DNA of 64,000 nt, taken from assembly GCA_029258325.1 (NCBI GenBank), contig JARHZF010000100.1, positions 1-64,000 on the forward strand. Reading direction: 5' to 3'. The DNA comes from Anaerobiospirillum sp. (lineage in GTDB: Bacteria; Pseudomonadota; Gammaproteobacteria; Enterobacterales; Succinivibrionaceae). A program made the position numbers and the translations under genes. Of this stretch, positions 1 to 9,070 are shown piece after piece; position 1 is the stretch's first letter; every line of letters starts with the position of its first letter. Under the pieces are notes generated by a model. That model was not told the origin of the DNA. It was given only the letters and a program-made list of their open reading frames with translations, and searched no databases.

Positions 1-66
1 GTTGCAAGCTTTATTTTTCCTCAAAAAGAAAATGAAGATGAAGATAACGTTTCAGAAAATAAATAA
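1..66 (+). CDS. C-terminal tail of an unidentified gene (5' cut by window edge)
   Basis: Frame 1 is open from the first base to a TAA at 64-66 and encodes the tail [22 protein letters not shown] hydrophobic stretch is followed by an acidic end, which would suit the last membrane segment and cytoplasmic tail of a membrane protein. The next gene, terD, begins 17 bp further on the same strand, so the two probably share a transcript. A TerC-type membrane protein is a reasonable guess from that context only. Too little is visible to assign a family. Confidence 0.45.
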   Translation, partial: VASFIFPQKENEDEDNVSENK

Positions 67-83
67 TTTTAGGAGTATATTTT

Positions 84-662
84 ATGGGTATTTCTTTATC
101 TAAAGGTGGTAATGTATCATTAAGTAAAAGTGATCCTTCTCTAGTTAATGTATGTGTTGGTCTAGGTTGGGATGCTCGTGTTACTGATGGACAAGATTTT
201 GATTTAGATGGCTCTGTTTTCTTATTAAATGCTTCAGGTAAGGTAAATAGCGATTTTGATTTTATTTTCTATAATAATTTAACATCAAAAGATGGTTCTG
301 TTACTCATACTGGTGATAATAGAACAGGTAGTGGTGCAGGTGATGATGAAAGTATTATTGTTAATTTAAATAAAATATCATCAAATGTTGAAAAATTAGT
401 CTTTACTGTTACTATTCATGAAGCAGATTTAAGACATCAAAACTTTGGTCAAGTATCTAATGCTTATATTCGTATCATAAACAATGATACAGAAAAAGAA
501 ATTGCAAGATATGATTTAACTGAAGATGCTTCAACAGAAACAGCAATGATATTTGGTGAGTTATATAGAAATAATGGTGAATGGAAATTCCGTGCTGTAG
601 GTCAAGGCTATCATGGTGGTTTAAAAGCTATGTGTGCTCAATATGGTATTAATGCATCATAA
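84..662 (+). CDS. terD: TerD family tellurium resistance / stress protein
   Basis: The 192-residue length and the start [15 protein letters not shown] are those of the TerD/TerE family, small cytoplasmic calcium-binding proteins linked to tellurite resistance and general envelope or phage stress. The family's acidic calcium-site motifs are present: [11 protein letters not shown] near residue 40 and [12 protein letters not shown] near residue 90, followed by the conserved [13 protein letters not shown] block. An AGGAG ribosome binding site sits 8 bp before the ATG. The preceding reading frame ends 17 bp upstream, and a strong terminator follows, so terD is the last gene of a plus-strand unit. 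TerD and TerE are too alike to separate with certainty. The exact biochemical role of the family is not settled. Confidence 0.9.
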   Translation: MGISLSKGGNVSLSKSDPSLVNVCVGLGWDARVTDGQDFDLDGSVFLLNASGKVNSDFDFIFYNNLTSKDGSVTHTGDNRTGSGAGDDESIIVNLNKISSNVEKLVFTVTIHEADLRHQNFGQVSNAYIRIINNDTEKEIARYDLTEDASTETAMIFGELYRNNGEWKFRAVGQGYHGGLKAMCAQYGINAS

Positions 663-677
663 TATCTTTAGATGTTA

Positions 678-718
678 AGATATAAAAAGGCACCTTGTTT
701 GGTGCCTTTTTTATATCT
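678..718. terminator. Bidirectional intrinsic terminator between terD and trkH
   Basis: A near-perfect stem of about 17 bp (arms AGATATAAAAAGGCACC and GGTGCC followed by TTTTTTATATCT, loop TTGTTT) with A and T tracts on its two sides lies between two convergent genes. It can act for both. Confidence 0.85.
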
Positions 719-721
719 AAA

Positions 722-2176
722 TTAACGTCTCCATAAATCTGGACTTAGACAAAGTAGAAATGGAATAATTTCAAGACGTCCTATAAGCATATCAATTGCA
801 AAAATTACATGCATAACATTTGGTATATTTGCAAAGTTGCCAGATGGACCAAATTGAGGACCTAAAGCAGGACCTATATTTGATAGACATGATATAGAGC
901 CAGATATAGCATCTAAAAGCCCTATATCATATAAAGTTGCTATAAAAGTTGAGATTAATAAGGCTAAGATATAAGCTACAAAGTAGGTAATAATAGAACT
1001 TAAAGTATCACTATGTACTATATTTCCATTATAACGAGGATATACAACACCATGAGGGTGAATAGTCTTCTTTAATTGAGCTTTAAATAATGAAAGACCT
1101 ACAACAATACGGAAGATCTTAATACCACCTGATGTAGAGCCAGAGCAACCACCTATAGGTAAAATAATTAAGAAGATAAGTGTAGCAACAGAGTTAAAAG
1201 CTGTAAAATCTTCAAGACCAAAACCCGATGTTGATAATACAGATACTATATTAAATAAAGAGACACGAAAGGCTCTTTCTACATCATAGCCATTTTTTAT
1301 AATTAAAGATAAACATACAACAAATGTAGCTGCAATTATAATAAAGAAGAAAAACCTTACTTGCTCATCTTTAAAGAAAGCTTTTATATGTCCTGTAACA
1401 AGACCTATAGTTAAAATAAAAGGTAGTGATCCTAAAATCATAAAGACAATAGCAGTATAGTGCACCATAGGAGACATATTTGTCATAGATGAATCAAGGG
1501 GCATCATACCACCTGTAGCTACAGTACATAAGGCTGCATTTATGGCTAAAAATAAATTAAGACCACCTAGATAGTAAAATAAAGTACAAAGACATAAAAG
1601 CACTAAATAGAGAGTTAAAAAGCTTAATGCCATAGTCTTTATATGAGGTGTAATCTTTGCTGAACCATCAAAAGATGTAGATTCTGTTTTAAAAAGATTC
1701 ATACCACCTAAAGATACATTTGGTAAAACAGCAACAGCAATTACAACGAAGCCTATACCTCCTAAAAATTGTAAGATAGAACGCCATAATAAAATAGGTT
1801 CAGGTCTTGTTTCTAAGTAGGATATAGCAGTACCTCCTGTAGTTGATAAACCAGAGGCAGCCTCAAATATTGCAGCTGCATAATCAATATCATCTAATTG
1901 AATCCAAAAGGGGATAGCTGCAATTAAAGTCATTAAAGACCAAAGACTTATTGTAAATAAAAATAACTCTCTTATATTTATATTTTGTTTTGCACCTTTT
2001 GAAAATGTTTTTAAAATCTGACTTATAACAACACAAAGGCATGAAACTGTAGCAAAACTTATAAATCCTTTAGAATCAATAGCAATAGCATAAATAGCTG
2101 GAATTGCAGCTAACATACCTACAGCTAAAATAGCAGGACCTAAAAGAAATGCTACTATCTTTAAGTTTATTACCAT
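722..2176 (-). CDS. trkH: Trk system potassium uptake protein TrkH
   Basis: TrkH is the K+-translocating membrane subunit of the Trk system and works with the cytoplasmic gate TrkA. The 484 residues match the E. coli length of 483. Four pore loops with the expected filter glycines can be read: STTGG near 111-115, ATGGMMP near 220-226, STSGFG near 315-320 and SNIGPALGP near 432-440. They are separated by pairs of hydrophobic membrane segments. The GTG-free ATG start lies inside the end of trkA (7-bp overlap), so translation is coupled and the two subunits are made together. In E. coli trkH and trkA are unlinked. Here they are adjacent, as in many other bacteria. Confidence 0.95.
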   Translation of the reverse strand: MVINLKIVAFLLGPAILAVGMLAAIPAIYAIAIDSKGFISFATVSCLCVVISQILKTFSKGAKQNINIRELFLFTISLWSLMTLIAAIPFWIQLDDIDYAAAIFEAASGLSTTGGTAISYLETRPEPILLWRSILQFLGGIGFVVIAVAVLPNVSLGGMNLFKTESTSFDGSAKITPHIKTMALSFLTLYLVLLCLCTLFYYLGGLNLFLAINAALCTVATGGMMPLDSSMTNMSPMVHYTAIVFMILGSLPFILTIGLVTGHIKAFFKDEQVRFFFFIIIAATFVVCLSLIIKNGYDVERAFRVSLFNIVSVLSTSGFGLEDFTAFNSVATLIFLIILPIGGCSGSTSGGIKIFRIVVGLSLFKAQLKKTIHPHGVVYPRYNGNIVHSDTLSSIITYFVAYILALLISTFIATLYDIGLLDAISGSISCLSNIGPALGPQFGPSGNFANIPNVMHVIFAIDMLIGRLEIIPFLLCLSPDLWRR

Positions 2177-3561
2177 TTTCTAATCCAAAATGAGTGTGGT
2201 CTAAATAGTTCAACAAGAGATCTCATTTGATTATGATCGTGAAGATAAGCTACAACTCTATCTCCATCTTCAAATTTAAAATTATCATCAATTAAATGCA
2301 CAACCTTATTACGTAAAGCAAGACCTAAGGTTACACCTGTAGGTAAATTTATATCTCCTGCTTTTTTACCAATAACTTTTGATGATAATTTAGATCCCTG
2401 TACATGTAGTTCAATACCCTCAGATAAACCTTGTCTAAATAGACGCATTTTCTCTACACCTTCTTGTCTTATTTGTGACAAGATAGCAGATATGGTTGCT
2501 TCTTTTGGTGATACTACAATATCTATTTCACGTCCTGCACCTGTAGTGATTTCATGGAATCTTGCATTTCTAATTACAGCTATAGTCTTAACTTTACCCA
2601 TACGTCTTAACATAAAGGCTGTAATAATATTAGTTTCATCAGATGGGGAGGCTGCAATAAATCTATCTGCCTCACCTATATGTTCCTCAATTAAGAAATC
2701 AAGATCAGCTGAATCTGAATTATAGATTTCAACAGATGTGTCTTTTAATTTATTAGATAAACGTAATGCTCTTTGTGCATCTGGTTCTATAAGCTTTACT
2801 CTATATCTTGTACTTAATTTTTTAGCAATTTCATCTGCTGTATGTGTACCACCTGCAATAGCAATACATTTACCTGATTGTTCAATAAGACTAAAAGCTG
2901 AAATTACACTTGCAGCTTTATTTCTCTCACAACAGAAAAATACAGTATCACCAGATAAGATAAGCTCTTTTTCAAAATTGACTAATAATTGTTTTTTTCT
3001 ATAGACAGCAAGAACCTTTACTTTTGACTCAAAGTCTTTTACATATAAATATTCTTTACCAATAAGCTTACCACCACGACCTACACGAGCTGATATAATG
3101 ACAATTCTATCATCTGCAAATGAACCTATAGATGAGGCTCCTGGTATTGTTAATAGTTCAATAATACTTTGAGAAATTAAATGTTCTGGCGATATAACAT
3201 GATCAATTGGAATTGCATGATTACCAAATATTTCATCAGCTTCAAGCAAATAGTCAGGAGATCTAATTCTTGCTATTTTTCTAGGTATTCTAAATAAAGA
3301 AGCTGCAATAGAGCAAGCTGCAATATTCATCTCATCAATAGGGGAAGTTGCAACTAAAAGTTCAGTATTTTCAGCTCCTGCATTACGCAATACAGATGGC
3401 CAAGAAGGCACACCTTGTACAACACGTAAATCAAGACGATTTGCAACTTGATTTAATTCCTCTGATTGATTATCAACTAAGGTTACAGCATGACCACCAT
3501 TAACTAGATATTCTGCAAGTTCAAGACCTACAGAAGTAGCTCCAATAATTATAATATTCAT
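2170..3561 (-). CDS. trkA: Trk system potassium uptake protein TrkA
   Basis: TrkA is the peripheral, nucleotide-binding gating subunit of the Trk K+ channel. The 463 residues contain the family's tandem layout of two RCK_N (Rossmann) and RCK_C domains. The first Rossmann loop reads IIIIGATSVGLELAEYL at the N-terminus with the acidic VDNQ at the end of strand two. The second, near residue 235, reads IAIAGGTHTADEIAKKL and has lost the last glycine of the usual GxGxxG, which may weaken nucleotide binding there. The gene overlaps trkH by 7 bp and follows rsmB in the conserved def-fmt-rsmB-trkA order of gammaproteobacteria. Confidence 0.94.
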   Translation of the reverse strand: MNIIIIGATSVGLELAEYLVNGGHAVTLVDNQSEELNQVANRLDLRVVQGVPSWPSVLRNAGAENTELLVATSPIDEMNIAACSIAASLFRIPRKIARIRSPDYLLEADEIFGNHAIPIDHVISPEHLISQSIIELLTIPGASSIGSFADDRIVIISARVGRGGKLIGKEYLYVKDFESKVKVLAVYRKKQLLVNFEKELILSGDTVFFCCERNKAASVISAFSLIEQSGKCIAIAGGTHTADEIAKKLSTRYRVKLIEPDAQRALRLSNKLKDTSVEIYNSDSADLDFLIEEHIGEADRFIAASPSDETNIITAFMLRRMGKVKTIAVIRNARFHEITTGAGREIDIVVSPKEATISAILSQIRQEGVEKMRLFRQGLSEGIELHVQGSKLSSKVIGKKAGDINLPTGVTLGLALRNKVVHLIDDNFKFEDGDRVVAYLHDHNQMRSLVELFRPHSFWIRKW

Positions 3562-3589
3562 ACGCTTATTTTAAGTAGTTAAATAACTT

Positions 3590-4921
3590 TTAGATCTTCA
3601 TTATCTTTGCATAAAAGAAACCATCACCATTATCTTCACCTGTAATTAGTTGATAATAACACTTATCTGTATTAAATAAAGATAAAGGCATTCCTTTAGC
3701 ATCTTTATGCTTTTCTAAAAATTTTTCTATTTGTTTTCTATTTTCATAAGGAAGTATAGAACAGGTGGTATAAACTAAAATACCATTTTTCTTTAATTTA
3801 GAAAAAGCAGCATCCAAGATTTTCTCTTGTATCTGAACTAAGTTACTTATATCATTTTTACGTCTAAGCCACTTAATATCAGGGTGACGTCTTATAACAC
3901 CAGTACCTGAACAAGGGGCATCAACTAAGATTCTATCAAAACTTTCATCTTGAAATATACTCAAATCTTGAGCATCTTGACAGATTAAATTTGCATTTAA
4001 TGAAAGTCTTTTAAATTGATCTTCTATAGATTTTAAACGCTCTTTTGAAACATCAAGAGATGTTAGTTCTATATTCTTAGCTAAATCTAAGATATGAGCA
4101 CTTTTGCCACCAGGTGCTGCACAGCAATCTAAAACTTTCATATTGTCTTTTAAATCTAAAAGTAAAGATGCCTTTTGTGCAGATATATCTTGTACAGTTA
4201 CAAAACCTTCATTAAAAAAAGGTAGTGTATCTGTTGCTACTGCTTTATCAAGTAAGATGGCATTTTTTATACTAGTTTTAGTTGCTTCTATATCATGTTT
4301 TTGAAGCTCTTTTATATAATCATCTTCACTTATTTTGTTTTCACGTACGCGTAAAAACATAGGTGCTTTTTCATTTGATTTTATTAATATATCCTTAACA
4401 TCTTTTTTATATTCTTTTTCTAAGAAGTCAAAAAGCCATTGAGGGAAAGAATGCTCTACTACTAAATTGTCAGTATGTACAATACTAGCACCACTTCTTA
4501 AGAAGTTTCTTAAAATAGCATTTACAAGTGAAGTAAAGTTTTTGCATTTACAAATACCACAAGCACTTACTGTTGATGATACTACAGCATGAGCAGGTGT
4601 TCGCATATATACAAGTTGATAAAGAGCACATAAGATTAATGTTCTTACAACATTAAACTTTTCATTTATCTTCTTTTCTAAAAAGCGATCTAAAGTTGCA
4701 CTTAATAATCTTTTATGTCTAAGTGTTCCATAGACAATTTCTGTGACAAAAGCTTTATCTCTTGCATCTAAATTATCTGTAAATTTAGGAAGTGCATCAG
4801 TAAGAGATGTACCTTGTTCTATTGCATTTACAATTAAAGCAGCACAAGCTCTTGTATTAGCTCCTAACTTGTCATTAATTGTTTTTATATCCCTTTTCTT
4901 TTTATTAAAAGTTTTATTCAA
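3590..4921 (-). CDS. rsmB: 16S rRNA m5C967 methyltransferase RsmB
   Basis: RsmB methylates C967 of 16S rRNA with S-adenosylmethionine. An N-terminal NusB-like RNA-binding domain (about residues 20-150) precedes the methyltransferase domain. Visible motifs are the SAM loop CCAAPGGK (266-273), DAPCSGTGVIRRHPD with Cys337, and TTCSILPYEN with Cys387. The last two are the release and catalytic cysteines of the NOL1/NOP2/Sun family. The length of 443 residues is slightly more than E. coli (429) because of a lysine-rich N-terminus. It overlaps fmt by 8 bp, which indicates one operon with translational coupling. Confidence 0.95.
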   Translation of the reverse strand: MNKTFNKKKRDIKTINDKLGANTRACAALIVNAIEQGTSLTDALPKFTDNLDARDKAFVTEIVYGTLRHKRLLSATLDRFLEKKINEKFNVVRTLILCALYQLVYMRTPAHAVVSSTVSACGICKCKNFTSLVNAILRNFLRSGASIVHTDNLVVEHSFPQWLFDFLEKEYKKDVKDILIKSNEKAPMFLRVRENKISEDDYIKELQKHDIEATKTSIKNAILLDKAVATDTLPFFNEGFVTVQDISAQKASLLLDLKDNMKVLDCCAAPGGKSAHILDLAKNIELTSLDVSKERLKSIEDQFKRLSLNANLICQDAQDLSIFQDESFDRILVDAPCSGTGVIRRHPDIKWLRRKNDISNLVQIQEKILDAAFSKLKKNGILVYTTCSILPYENRKQIEKFLEKHKDAKGMPLSLFNTDKCYYQLITGEDNGDGFFYAKIMKI

Positions 4922-5858
4922 AACAAGTACCCTCTACAAATACATCTTTTTTATTTCTAGCATAGTCATAAGCTTTTACTTGTCCTTTGCCTGGTGCTTG
5001 AATTATTTCAAGAGCAATTAATTGATGTAAACAGGCAACAACAATTCCACTTTTATCTATACGTACTATAGAGCCAACTTTATAACAAGATGAATCTTCA
5101 TCTAAAACTTTTGCCTTAAATACTTTATAGGTAGTATCTTTTAGCTTTACATAAGCTATAGGCCATGGATTATAACCACGAATCTTACGCTCAATAGTTT
5201 TGGCATCATCATTAAAATCAATTAAAGCTTCTTCTTTATCTAATTTTTTAGCATAGGTTACAAGACTTTCATCTTGCTCTTTAGCTTCTATTTCTTTATT
5301 TAAGATAAGAGGAAGTGATTCAATTAAAGCTTTTGAGCCTAAGGTTGCAAGTTTATTAAATAAAGTTTCAGATGTATCAGTATCTAAAATATCTAGTTCT
5401 AAAGTATAGTAAACAGCACCTGCATCTAATGCTTTTACTATCTTCATAATACTTACACCTGTCTTTTTATCACCATCTAAAAGAGATCTTTGAATTGGGG
5501 CTGCACCTCTATATTTTGGTAATAATGATCCATGTACATTAATACAACCAAATTGTGGAGCATCTATAACTCTTTGTGGCAAGATAACACCATAGGCTAC
5601 AACTACAGCAATAGTTGCATTATGGCTTTCAAAGATTTTTATATCTTCTTCATCTTTAAAGTTTTCAGGTGTAAATACAGGTATGTTATGTAAAAGAGCA
5701 AGTTCTTTTACAGGAGATGGACATAGTTTATGTCCTCTACCTACTTTTCTATCAGGTTGAGTATACACAGCAACAGGAATAATATTATTATCTATTAATG
5801 CTTGCAAATGCTCTTTTGCAAAGTTAGGAGTTCCTGCAAAAATTACTCTATTTAACAT
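4914..5858 (-). CDS. fmt: Methionyl-tRNA formyltransferase
   Basis: Fmt transfers a formyl group from 10-formyltetrahydrofolate to initiator Met-tRNA. The 314 residues match E. coli Fmt (315). The N-terminus has the family start RVIFAGTPNFAKEHL, and the catalytic block HGSLLPKYRGAAPIQRSLLD carries the conserved Asn-His-Asp triad region (CINVHGS and the downstream Asp). A C-terminal tRNA-binding OB-like domain covers about residues 205-310. It stands between def and rsmB, 8 bp from def, so formylation and deformylation enzymes are co-expressed. Confidence 0.96.
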   Translation of the reverse strand: MLNRVIFAGTPNFAKEHLQALIDNNIIPVAVYTQPDRKVGRGHKLCPSPVKELALLHNIPVFTPENFKDEEDIKIFESHNATIAVVVAYGVILPQRVIDAPQFGCINVHGSLLPKYRGAAPIQRSLLDGDKKTGVSIMKIVKALDAGAVYYTLELDILDTDTSETLFNKLATLGSKALIESLPLILNKEIEAKEQDESLVTYAKKLDKEEALIDFNDDAKTIERKIRGYNPWPIAYVKLKDTTYKVFKAKVLDEDSSCYKVGSIVRIDKSGIVVACLHQLIALEIIQAPGKGQVKAYDYARNKKDVFVEGTCFE

Positions 5859-5866
5859 ATATATCC

Positions 5867-6382
5867 TTAATTCTTAGGTTTTAATTTTTTATATTTCTTT
5901 AAAAGCATAGATTGTTTAAGAGGAGATAAATAGTCGATAAATAATTTACCATCTAAATGATCAAGCTCATGTTGAATACAAATAGCTAATAAACCATCTG
6001 CATCTAATGTATGTTCAACACCATTTTCATCAAAATATTGTATTGAAACTTTTTCAAAACGATCTACAGTTGCTCTATATTCAGGAACTGATAAACAGCC
6101 CTCTTCAGATTCACAAGAACCTTCTTTATTAATAATTTTAGGATTGATTAAAACAAGTTTATTTAAACCTTGAACATCAGAATCATCCTTTGGTACATCC
6201 ATTACTACAAGACGTTTTTTTACTGCAACTTGAGGAGCAGCAAGACCAATGCCGTTATCATCATACATAGTCTCAAACATATCTTCTACTAATGTTTTTA
6301 ACTCATCATTAAATTCAGTAACTTCAGTACATTTTCCTCTAAGTCTATCATCAGGAAAAACTACAATTTCTCTAATTGCCAT
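5867..6382 (-). CDS. def: Peptide deformylase
   Basis: Peptide deformylase removes the N-formyl group from nascent proteins. All three metal-site motifs are present in order: GIGLAAPQV, EGCLSVP (metal-binding Cys) and QHELDHLDG (HExxH). The 171 residues are the usual length for the Fe/Zn type 1 enzyme. It is the first gene of the minus-strand operon def-fmt-rsmB-trkA-trkH, and its promoter must lie in the 123-bp gap shared with the divergent zinc-finger gene. Confidence 0.97.
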   Translation of the reverse strand: MAIREIVVFPDDRLRGKCTEVTEFNDELKTLVEDMFETMYDDNGIGLAAPQVAVKKRLVVMDVPKDDSDVQGLNKLVLINPKIINKEGSCESEEGCLSVPEYRATVDRFEKVSIQYFDENGVEHTLDADGLLAICIQHELDHLDGKLFIDYLSPLKQSMLLKKYKKLKPKN

Positions 6383-6505
6383 TTAATGCCTCAATAAATA
6401 AAAATTTTCTTGATTTTATCATGTTTTAGCTTTTAATTCTTAGAATATGATTAATAAGGACTTATAAATCTTATAATATAGTTTTTTTAAAAGGATGTTC
6501 ATAGT

Positions 6506-7039
6506 ATGGATAATATAGAGAGTTTAAAAGAGGGAGATATTTGTCCTCGTTGTAAAGAGGGACATTTAGTTATAAGAAATACAGCTAAAGGTGAATTTTT
6601 AGGTTGTTCAAACTTCCCTGATTGTGATTTTATTCAACATAATACAAATCAAAGTGTTATTGTTTTAAAACAATTAAAAACACCTTGTCCTTTATGCTCA
6701 CAAACACTAGAGATTAAACTTGGTCGTTTTGGTATTTATATAGGTTGTTCTAATTATCCTCTTTGTCATTATAATTATAAAGAAGATGATGATAGTGGTC
6801 ATAACATACTATGCCCAATTTGTAAAAAAGGTAGTATTGTTAAAAGACGTACTGCAAAAGGTAGAATATTTTATGCTTGTGATAATTTTCCAGCTTGTAA
6901 GTTTTCTCTACAAGGTAAACCTATAGAAAAAGAATGTCCTATTTGTAATTTCCCTTTAATGTTTTTAAAGAAAACAGCAAAAGGTGAAAAAGAAATGTGT
7001 CCAAATACAATGTGTAAATCAAGACAAAGAAAAAAATGA
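6506..7039 (+). CDS. Topoisomerase-type C4 zinc-finger protein (YrdD-like)
   Basis: The protein consists almost entirely of four repeats of the C4 zinc finger found at the C-terminus of DNA topoisomerase I. Each repeat has CPxC, then a GxFxxCSNFPxC-type second half (CSNFPDC, CSNYPLC, CDNFPAC), and the last is variant (CPNTMC). The length of 177 residues matches E. coli YrdD, whose gene occupies the same place next to tsaC-aroE. It probably binds nucleic acid, but the function is unproved. An AAGGA ribosome binding site is 10 bp before the ATG. A TATAAT box at 6472-6477 would place a start point about 25 bp upstream of the gene. Confidence 0.88.
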   Translation: MDNIESLKEGDICPRCKEGHLVIRNTAKGEFLGCSNFPDCDFIQHNTNQSVIVLKQLKTPCPLCSQTLEIKLGRFGIYIGCSNYPLCHYNYKEDDDSGHNILCPICKKGSIVKRRTAKGRIFYACDNFPACKFSLQGKPIEKECPICNFPLMFLKKTAKGEKEMCPNTMCKSRQRKK

Positions 7040-7136
7040 TTTTTATTTTAGTGCATTAGATCTTTTAGACTCTTATTTTTTGTAAAATTAACTTTTATTA
7101 ACAAATAATCAACAAAAAAATTTAAAAGGTATTTAT

Positions 7137-7637
7137 ATGCAAGATAAATTTGTATCTATCATTATGGGTTCTGATTCTGATTTACCATTAGTACAAAATA
7201 CAATAGATATTTTAAAGTCCTTTGATATAAGAACAGAAGTACGTGTAGCATCAGCACATAGAACACCAGATGTTGTATCTGAATTTGTTGTAGATGCAGA
7301 ACAAAGAGGTTGCCAAGTATTTATTTGTGCAGCAGGTCTTGCAGCTCATTTAGCAGGTGCAGTTGCAGCTCGTACAACACGTCCTGTAATTGGTATTCCT
7401 GTAGATGGTGGTCCTTTAAATGGAGTAGATGCTCTTTACTCAACTGTACAAATGCCAGGTGGTATTCCTGTTGCAACTGTAGCAATTGGTAAAGCTGGTG
7501 CTAAAAACGCAGCCTATCTTGCAGCTCAAATTATGGCAATTGCAGATAAAGATCTTGATGCTAAAGTTAAAGCTAATAGAGAAAAGGCAAAAGAAGAAGT
7601 AATTCAAAAGGATTTAGCTTTACAAAAAAGCCTTTAA
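7137..7637 (+). CDS. purE: N5-carboxyaminoimidazole ribonucleotide mutase PurE
   Basis: PurE interconverts N5-CAIR and CAIR in purine synthesis. The family signature SIIMGSDSDLPL is at the N-terminus and SAHRTPD follows near residue 40, holding the catalytic His. Gly/Ala-rich segments toward the C-terminus give the octamer core. The 166 residues are typical for bacterial class I PurE. The partner purK, which normally overlaps or follows purE, is not here; tsaC begins 6 bp after the stop instead. PurK must be elsewhere, or the organism relies on high CO2. Confidence 0.95.
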   Translation: MQDKFVSIIMGSDSDLPLVQNTIDILKSFDIRTEVRVASAHRTPDVVSEFVVDAEQRGCQVFICAAGLAAHLAGAVAARTTRPVIGIPVDGGPLNGVDALYSTVQMPGGIPVATVAIGKAGAKNAAYLAAQIMAIADKDLDAKVKANREKAKEEVIQKDLALQKSL

Positions 7638-7643
7638 TTTAAT

Positions 7644-8204
7644 ATGGATTTAGATATAAAAAAGGCAATACAAGTTTTAACTGAAGGTGGGGTAATTATT
7701 TGCCCCACTGAAGGTATTTATGGTTTTAGTTGTATTGCAAATAATTTAGATGCTGTAAAAAGAATTATTGAAATAAAAAAAAGAGACAACAATAAAGGTC
7801 TTATTTTAGTTTCAGATAGCATAGAAAAAGTTAAGAATTTAATTGATATTGATAAGATACCAAAAAAATCTTTAGATTTAATGCATGAACTATGGCCAGG
7901 TCATCATACCTTTGTTGTACCTTGCAATAGTAATGTAGATCCTCTTTTAACAGGAAATAGAAATACTATTGCTATAAGAATTAGTAACTTTCATGTTTTA
8001 TCTTCTTTATGCAAGGATTTACCTTATCCTATAGTATCTACATCAGCAAATATTTCAGGACATGATCCTCTAACTACTATAGATATGTTAGAAAAAGAGT
8101 TTGGAGATGTTGTTGATTATATTCTAAAGAAAAACTGTCAAGGTCTTAAAAAATCAAGCACTATACATGATGCTTTAACAGGTCAAATTTTAAGAAAAGG
8201 TTAG
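7644..8204 (+). CDS. tsaC: Threonylcarbamoyl-AMP synthase TsaC
   Basis: TsaC makes threonylcarbamoyl-AMP from threonine, bicarbonate and ATP, the first step of t6A modification of ANN-decoding tRNAs. The YrdC/Sua5 fold is recognised by GGVIICPTEGIYGFSC near the N-terminus, KKRDNNKGLILV with the conserved KxR...K pattern near residue 50, and STSANISGHDP near residue 134. The 186 residues match the short TsaC form that lacks the Sua5 C-terminal domain. It sits between purE and aroE with gaps of 6 and 4 bp, an order common in gammaproteobacteria. TcdA, the last enzyme of the ct6A path, is at 39730-40473. Confidence 0.94.
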   Translation: MDLDIKKAIQVLTEGGVIICPTEGIYGFSCIANNLDAVKRIIEIKKRDNNKGLILVSDSIEKVKNLIDIDKIPKKSLDLMHELWPGHHTFVVPCNSNVDPLLTGNRNTIAIRISNFHVLSSLCKDLPYPIVSTSANISGHDPLTTIDMLEKEFGDVVDYILKKNCQGLKKSSTIHDALTGQILRKG

Positions 8205-8208
8205 TCTT

Positions 8209-9054
8209 ATGCTAGAACTTGCTGTTTTAGGTAATCCTATTGAACATTCATTATCACCTATAATTCATAATTTTTTTGCAAAAGAAACAAATATACAAAT
8301 TTCTTATGAAAAAATCTTAGTTCAAGATGAGTTTGAGAGCTTTATAAATACTTTTAAAAAGCATGCTTATGGTTGTAATGTAACAATACCGTTTAAAGAG
8401 GATGCTTATAAAATAGCAGATAAGCTTTCAGATGAAGCTAAAATAGCAAAGGCTGTAAATACACTTTTATTTAAAGATAATATTATTTATGGTCATAATA
8501 CAGATGGTCTTGGCTTAATCTTAGATTTTAAAGATAAAGGTATTTCTCTTTTAAATAAGAAAATTTTATTAATAGGAGCAGGTGGTGCAAGTTTAGGTAT
8601 TTTAAAACCTTTATTTGATTCTAATATTTTAGATATAACCTTAGTAAATCGCACTAAAGAAAAAGCTCTTTATCTTAGAGATTATTTTGTACAAGAAATT
8701 AAAAATACAAAAGATATCTTTCATGTTTTAAGTTTAGATAGTCTTAATAATAATTTAGATTTATCTTTTGATATTATTATTAATGCAAGTGCATCAAGTC
8801 TTTATAATGAATTACCAAATATAAGTGATGCTATATTAAAAAAAGCACATTGTGTTTATGATCTTATGTATACAAAAGATGGTGATACTATTTTTACTAA
8901 GCATTGTAGAGAGCTTAATGTACAACACTCTATTCAAGGTTTAGGTATGCTTATAAGACAAGCAGCATTAAGCTTTGAGCTTTGGACAGAAAAAAAAGTA
9001 AATACTTTATCTTGTGAGCAATATATGCTCTCTTATTTAAAAGAAAATAGATAA
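8209..9054 (+). CDS. aroE: Shikimate dehydrogenase AroE
   Basis: AroE reduces 3-dehydroshikimate to shikimate with NADPH. The shikimate-site motif GNPIEHSLSPIIHN (the SLS pair), NVTIPFKEDAY with catalytic Lys, and NTDGLG with catalytic Asp are all present. The nucleotide loop GAGGASLGIL follows, then NRTKEKA, an NADP-preferring pattern. The C-terminal GLGMLIRQAALSFELW helix is also conserved. The 281 residues are near the usual 272. It is the last gene of the plus-strand run, and its stop codon lies inside a hairpin shared with the convergent HNH gene. Confidence 0.96.
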   Translation: MLELAVLGNPIEHSLSPIIHNFFAKETNIQISYEKILVQDEFESFINTFKKHAYGCNVTIPFKEDAYKIADKLSDEAKIAKAVNTLLFKDNIIYGHNTDGLGLILDFKDKGISLLNKKILLIGAGGASLGILKPLFDSNILDITLVNRTKEKALYLRDYFVQEIKNTKDIFHVLSLDSLNNNLDLSFDIIINASASSLYNELPNISDAILKKAHCVYDLMYTKDGDTIFTKHCRELNVQHSIQGLGMLIRQAALSFELWTEKKVNTLSCEQYMLSYLKENR

Positions 9055-9070
9055 ATAACTTATCTATTTT
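9044..9070. terminator. Hairpin overlapping both convergent stop codons
   Basis: A perfect 11-bp stem (AAAATAGATAA / TTATCTATTTT, loop ATAAC) covers the last codons of aroE on one strand and the last bases of the HNH gene on the other. T-rich sequence leaves both sides, so it may terminate both transcripts. The stem is A/T-rich and therefore weak. Confidence 0.5.

Noticed and set aside
4743-5021. Hydrophobic open frame on the plus strand
   Set aside because: It lies opposite rsmB and fmt, both of which have full family motifs in the minus strand. No ribosome binding site supports it.
7310-7492. Ser/Cys-rich open frame in the plus strand
   Set aside because: It is a second frame inside purE, arising from the alternating Gly/Ala codons of that gene. 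purE is unmistakable.
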